Part shown: positions 11,965 to 14,882 of the stretch, piece after piece
Layout: each line of letters begins with the position of its first letter
How positions within the stretch are numbered: the stretch's first letter is position 1
DNA from: Chlamydiota bacterium
GTDB lineage: Bacteria; Chlamydiota; Chlamydiia; Chlamydiales; Rhabdochlamydiaceae
Assembly: GCA_011065235.1 (NCBI GenBank)
Contig: JAAKFB010000014.1
Span: forward strand, 1 to 14,882
Direction: 5' to 3'
Length of the DNA: 14,882 nt
Notes under the pieces: generated by a model
The model's input: only the letters and a program-made list of their open reading frames with translations
What the model was told of the DNA's origin: nothing
The model's database searches: none
Translations under genes and position numbers: made by a program

Positions 11965-14097
11965 ATGAAAGGTTTTTTAGAAGGAATAGGTAGATTTTTA
12001 ACCGGAGACCGGATGATGCGGCTTGTCACCCGCTCTACGGATCTTTTCCTCGCCGTTTTCATTATTATGCTGATCGGGATCATCATTGTTCCGATCTCCC
12101 CGGGGCTGCTGGACAATTTCATCGCGATCAATTTGACGATTTCGATCACTCTTTTGATGGTCGCGCTTTACATTCCCAAAGCGGTCAATCTCTCGATTTT
12201 CCCCTCTCTTCTTCTGATCACCACTCTTTTCCGGCTAGGGATTGAGATTTCTGCGACGAAACGGATTCTCCTCTATGCAGATGCCGGAGAAATTATCTAC
12301 GCCTTCGGAGAATTTGTCGTCGGAGGGAATTTCGTTGTCGGGGCCATTGTCTTCCTGATCATCACGATTGTCCAGTTCATCGTAGTCACCAAGGGTGCCG
12401 AACGTGTTGCTGAGGTGGCCGCCCGCTTCACCTTGGATGCGATGCCCGGCAAACAGATGAGCATCGATGCCGATATGCGCAGTGGTATCATCGACGGCAA
12501 CCAAGCGCGGCAACTGCGTCTCTCTCTCCAAAAAGAGAGCCAGATGTACGGGGCGATGGACGGAGCGATGAAGTTCGTCAAGGGAGATGTGATCGCCGGT
12601 ATTGTCATTGCCGTCATCAACATTGTGGGTGGTCTCATCATCGGGATTTTCATGCACGGGATGACTGCTCTACAAGCGGCCCGCACCTATACTCTCCTCT
12701 CGATTGGGGGAGGTCTTGTCTCTCAAATCCCCTCCCTTTTGATCGCCTTGACTGCCGGTATTATCACCACACGGGTCTCAAGCGAAAAAAAAGACGAGCA
12801 TTTAGGCGGCGAGATTGCAGCCCAACTACTCAACCAACCCAAAGCGCTCATCATTTCTGGTTGTGTCATCACGATGTTGGGATTTGTTAAAGGGTTTCCC
12901 ACTATCATTTTTCTCTTTCTGGGGCTTGGAATCATCACGGTGGGATTTGTCTCTTCCTACAACAAGAAAAGGGCAGTATCTAAAGAAACCACAGCAATAT
13001 CAGGAGCCGCTGTCGAAACGGATATCGCAGGTCACAAAGTGGTGCGCGGAGGGGTCGATGAATACGCCCTCACTTTGCCTATCATTTTGGAAGTGGGAAC
13101 CTTTCTCTCCAAAGAAATCCGCAAAGAACGGGGCGGAATGACGTTTGTCGAGCAGATGATCCCCAAGATGCGCCATGCTCTCTATCAGGATCTGGGGGTA
13201 CGTTTTCCCGGGGTTCACGTGCGTACGGAATCGCCAGGCCTTGCTCATGATGAATACATGATTCATCTCAACGAGGTGCCGATTGTACGGGGCAAAATCG
13301 AGCAAGGGGCTCTTCTAACCAATGAAGATCCCGAGACGCTCAAACGTTACAATATCCCCCATACTACCTCCAAAAATTCAATGGGACAACCCTCCTATTG
13401 GGTGGAGACAAAATACGAAGACGTGATGAAAAAAGCGGGAATCAAATATTGGAGACCGCTCGATGTGATGATCCTTCACCTCTCCTATTTTTACAGGCAA
13501 AATGCAGCGGACTTCATCGGTATTCAAGAAGTGCGAGGCATTCTGGAGTTCATCGAAAAATCGTTCCCCGATCTCATCAAAGAGGTCACCCGCTTGGTGC
13601 CCCTGCAAAAGCTCACCGAAATTTTCAAACGACTCGTTCAAGAACAGATTTCAATCAAGGATTTGCGCACTATTTTAGAATCGCTCAGTGAATGGGCCCA
13701 AACTGAAAAAGACACGGTGCTCCTCACCGAATATGTCCGTTCGTCGCTCAAACGCTATATCAGTTACAAATACTCACAAGGACAGTCGATTCTCTCGGTC
13801 TATATCCTCGATCCTGAAATTGAAGATATGGTCCGCGGCGCGATCAAACAAACATCTGCTGGATCCTATCTAGCGCTCGATCCCGACAGTGTCCAACTCA
13901 TCATGAATGCGATGCGTCAAGTGATCACCCCTACACCTGCTGGTGGACAGCCTCCTGTCATGCTCACTGCCATCGATGTGCGTCGTTTTGTACGCAAACT
14001 TATTGAAGGGGAATTCCCCGATATGGCTGTGGTTTCCTATCAGGAAGTCGTCCCCGAAATCAAAATCCAACCCCTAGGTCGCATCCAATTGACCTAA
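11965..14097 (+). CDS. sctV: T3SS export gate protein SctV (CdsV)
   Basis: SctV is the FlhA/LcrD-family inner-membrane export gate; its cytoplasmic domain forms a nonameric ring that receives substrate–chaperone complexes. The product has 710 residues, normal for the family. Residues 1–335 hold about eight hydrophobic segments (for example 27–44, 51–70, 117–140, 207–230, 293–310, 312–330). The FHIPEP signature is at about 142–171 (TKGAERVAEVAARFTLDAMPGKQ, then SIDADM), followed by GNQARQLR and MYGAMDGAMKFVKGD. Residues from about 340 on form the soluble domain (VDEYALTLPIILEVG, GVHVRTESPGLAHDEYMIHLNEVPI, PSYWV) ending in VVSYQEVVPEIKIQPLGRI. The start at 11965 (MKGFLEGIGRFLTG) has only a weak Shine-Dalgarno. 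It lies 165 nt after sctU, separated by the large palindrome, and 28 nt before sctW. Confidence 0.97.
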   Translation: MKGFLEGIGRFLTGDRMMRLVTRSTDLFLAVFIIMLIGIIIVPISPGLLDNFIAINLTISITLLMVALYIPKAVNLSIFPSLLLITTLFRLGIEISATKRILLYADAGEIIYAFGEFVVGGNFVVGAIVFLIITIVQFIVVTKGAERVAEVAARFTLDAMPGKQMSIDADMRSGIIDGNQARQLRLSLQKESQMYGAMDGAMKFVKGDVIAGIVIAVINIVGGLIIGIFMHGMTALQAARTYTLLSIGGGLVSQIPSLLIALTAGIITTRVSSEKKDEHLGGEIAAQLLNQPKALIISGCVITMLGFVKGFPTIIFLFLGLGIITVGFVSSYNKKRAVSKETTAISGAAVETDIAGHKVVRGGVDEYALTLPIILEVGTFLSKEIRKERGGMTFVEQMIPKMRHALYQDLGVRFPGVHVRTESPGLAHDEYMIHLNEVPIVRGKIEQGALLTNEDPETLKRYNIPHTTSKNSMGQPSYWVETKYEDVMKKAGIKYWRPLDVMILHLSYFYRQNAADFIGIQEVRGILEFIEKSFPDLIKEVTRLVPLQKLTEIFKRLVQEQISIKDLRTILESLSEWAQTEKDTVLLTEYVRSSLKRYISYKYSQGQSILSVYILDPEIEDMVRGAIKQTSAGSYLALDPDSVQLIMNAMRQVITPTPAGGQPPVMLTAIDVRRFVRKLIEGEFPDMAVVSYQEVVPEIKIQPLGRIQLT

Positions 14098-14125
14098 TTC
14101 TCCCATCGCTGTAAAAACAGGGCAT

Positions 14126-14882
14126 ATGCAAGACGATTTTAGCACCTCTCCCATCGAGCCCACAGATGCTTCTCGCATCCAAAAACACCAGCGAGCAGAT
14201 GCACGCAAAATGTCTATTGCTCAAGAAGCGAGCAAGATCAACATGATCAAATATGGCAATGAAGCGGCCTTCAATCCCGTCATGATGTCACGCCGTTTTG
14301 AGACCTTGGAAGAAAAGCGCAGGCGTGAAATCGACAAAAAAGAACTCGAAAAAGCAGAGGATAAAAAAATTCTCGCTATCGAAAAAGTGGAAGAGATTGC
14401 AGAAGAGTTTAACAAGCGCAATGCCGAATTGGAAAAGCGCTCATTACAGCTCCTCTACTCTCACATCAAAGAGAGTGACTCGCAAGAAGAAATTTTGCGT
14501 AAAGCCATGCAACTTTTCCCCGACCACTCTCTTGCCGATGAAGCCCTTGAGTTTTTAGATGAAGCTACCGCCGGCGACCTTAAAGGCAAGGTGGCTCAAG
14601 CTAAAGAAAACCTCAATGAAACTTATGGCCGTGAAGTGCGCGCAGGACGCAATATTAATGCGCAAGCACAAGCCTTCTCAGAGGAAGGACTTGGCACTCC
14701 CACAGGGCTTCGCGACCTCTACCGCGACATCACTGGTAATCCCCGCGATGCCACCACACTCTTTGGAGAGCTCAATGAAATGTTCAACTATGAGAAGATG
14801 AATACGGCCATCGATTTTATCCTCCATTCTCTCGGTGCCGATCTCAAATCCAAGGGCCCTTCCATTGCCCCTGGAGAGTTGC
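14126..14882 (+). CDS. sctW: T3SS gatekeeper SctW (CopN/YopN/HrpJ family), 5' part, runs off the window
   Basis: SctW proteins plug or gate the T3SS until host contact; in Chlamydia the homologue CopN is also a secreted effector that acts on host tubulin. The frame is open from ATG 14126 to the window end (252 codons visible) and has no stop, so the C-terminus is missing here. Residues 1–50 are polar and secretion-signal-like (MQDDFSTSPIEPTDASRIQK). Residues about 58–125 are a highly charged predicted coiled coil (ETLEEKRRREIDKKELEKAEDKK). The HrpJ/TyeA-like family region follows, with LRDLYRDITGNPRDATTLFGELNEMF (about 195–220) and IDFILHSLGADLKSKGPSI. It starts 28 nt after sctV, as copN follows cdsV in Chlamydia. 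The start has only a weak CAGGG site. Confidence 0.92.
   Translation, partial: MQDDFSTSPIEPTDASRIQKHQRADARKMSIAQEASKINMIKYGNEAAFNPVMMSRRFETLEEKRRREIDKKELEKAEDKKILAIEKVEEIAEEFNKRNAELEKRSLQLLYSHIKESDSQEEILRKAMQLFPDHSLADEALEFLDEATAGDLKGKVAQAKENLNETYGREVRAGRNINAQAQAFSEEGLGTPTGLRDLYRDITGNPRDATTLFGELNEMFNYEKMNTAIDFILHSLGADLKSKGPSIAPGEL

Noticed and set aside
12235..12686. Antisense frames opposite sctV
   Set aside because: They are frame shadows of the strongly conserved SctV transmembrane and FHIPEP region, with no start signals.
14298..14801. Two plus-strand frames (86 and 80 codons) in the last 600 nt
   Set aside because: They are out of frame with the long open sctW frame from 14126, which shows clear HrpJ-family sequence and runs to the window edge.

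Overview
The window looks like a chromosomal segment of a chlamydia, most likely a Chlamydia-like or environmental lineage rather than a close relative of C. trachomatis. The gene order rpsA–nusA–infB–rbfA–truB–ribF–ychF–sctU–sctV–sctW(copN) matches the order I recall for C. trachomatis CT098 to CT089. The proteins also have a chlamydial character: a short TruB, a lysine-rich IF2 N-terminus starting AKNLKLKIKN, and type III secretion (T3SS) genes next to translation genes. The genus is not determined. No tRNA, rRNA, CRISPR array, transposase or integrase is visible.

Positions 1–5930 hold a plus-strand translation and transcription cluster. It contains the 3' part of rpsA (four S1 domains), nusA (overlapping rpsA by 8 nt), infB (TTG start, 14 nt after nusA), rbfA (5 nt after infB) and truB (148 nt after rbfA). 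The first four are packed like an operon.

Positions 5919–6871 form an AT-rich island with two small minus-strand genes of unknown function (177 and 63 codons). Each has its own strong sigma-70-like promoter, and the two promoters share an 11-nt core. Several small palindromes lie around them. ribF follows on the plus strand (6872–7612). Its FAD synthetase half is intact, but the riboflavin kinase half is reduced and lacks recognisable kinase motifs.

Positions 7613–9379 hold a second insertion relative to the Chlamydia order: two adjacent genes of unknown function (234 and 304 codons). Both have the same hydrophobic architecture and are probably diverged paralogues. A perfect intrinsic terminator lies between them, only 14 nt before the second start codon. 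The second protein adds a proline-rich and highly acidic tail that ends in a hexanucleotide-encoded Ser-Glu repeat.

Positions 9408–14882 hold ychF and then T3SS genes: sctU (autoprotease switch, with NPVH instead of the usual NPTH), sctV (export gate) and the 5' part of sctW/copN (gatekeeper, running off the window). The ychF–sctU gap contains a perfect 21-bp inverted repeat, a T-rich tract and two copies of a 20-bp element that resembles an extended -10 promoter. Almost the whole sctU–sctV gap is one large imperfect palindrome.

The two lineage-specific insertions flank ribF and sit close to the T3SS genes. The membrane-like paralogue pair is the best candidate for something undescribed, possibly secreted or inclusion-membrane proteins, but the sequence alone does not prove a function. 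No intergenic stretch exceeds about 220 bases.
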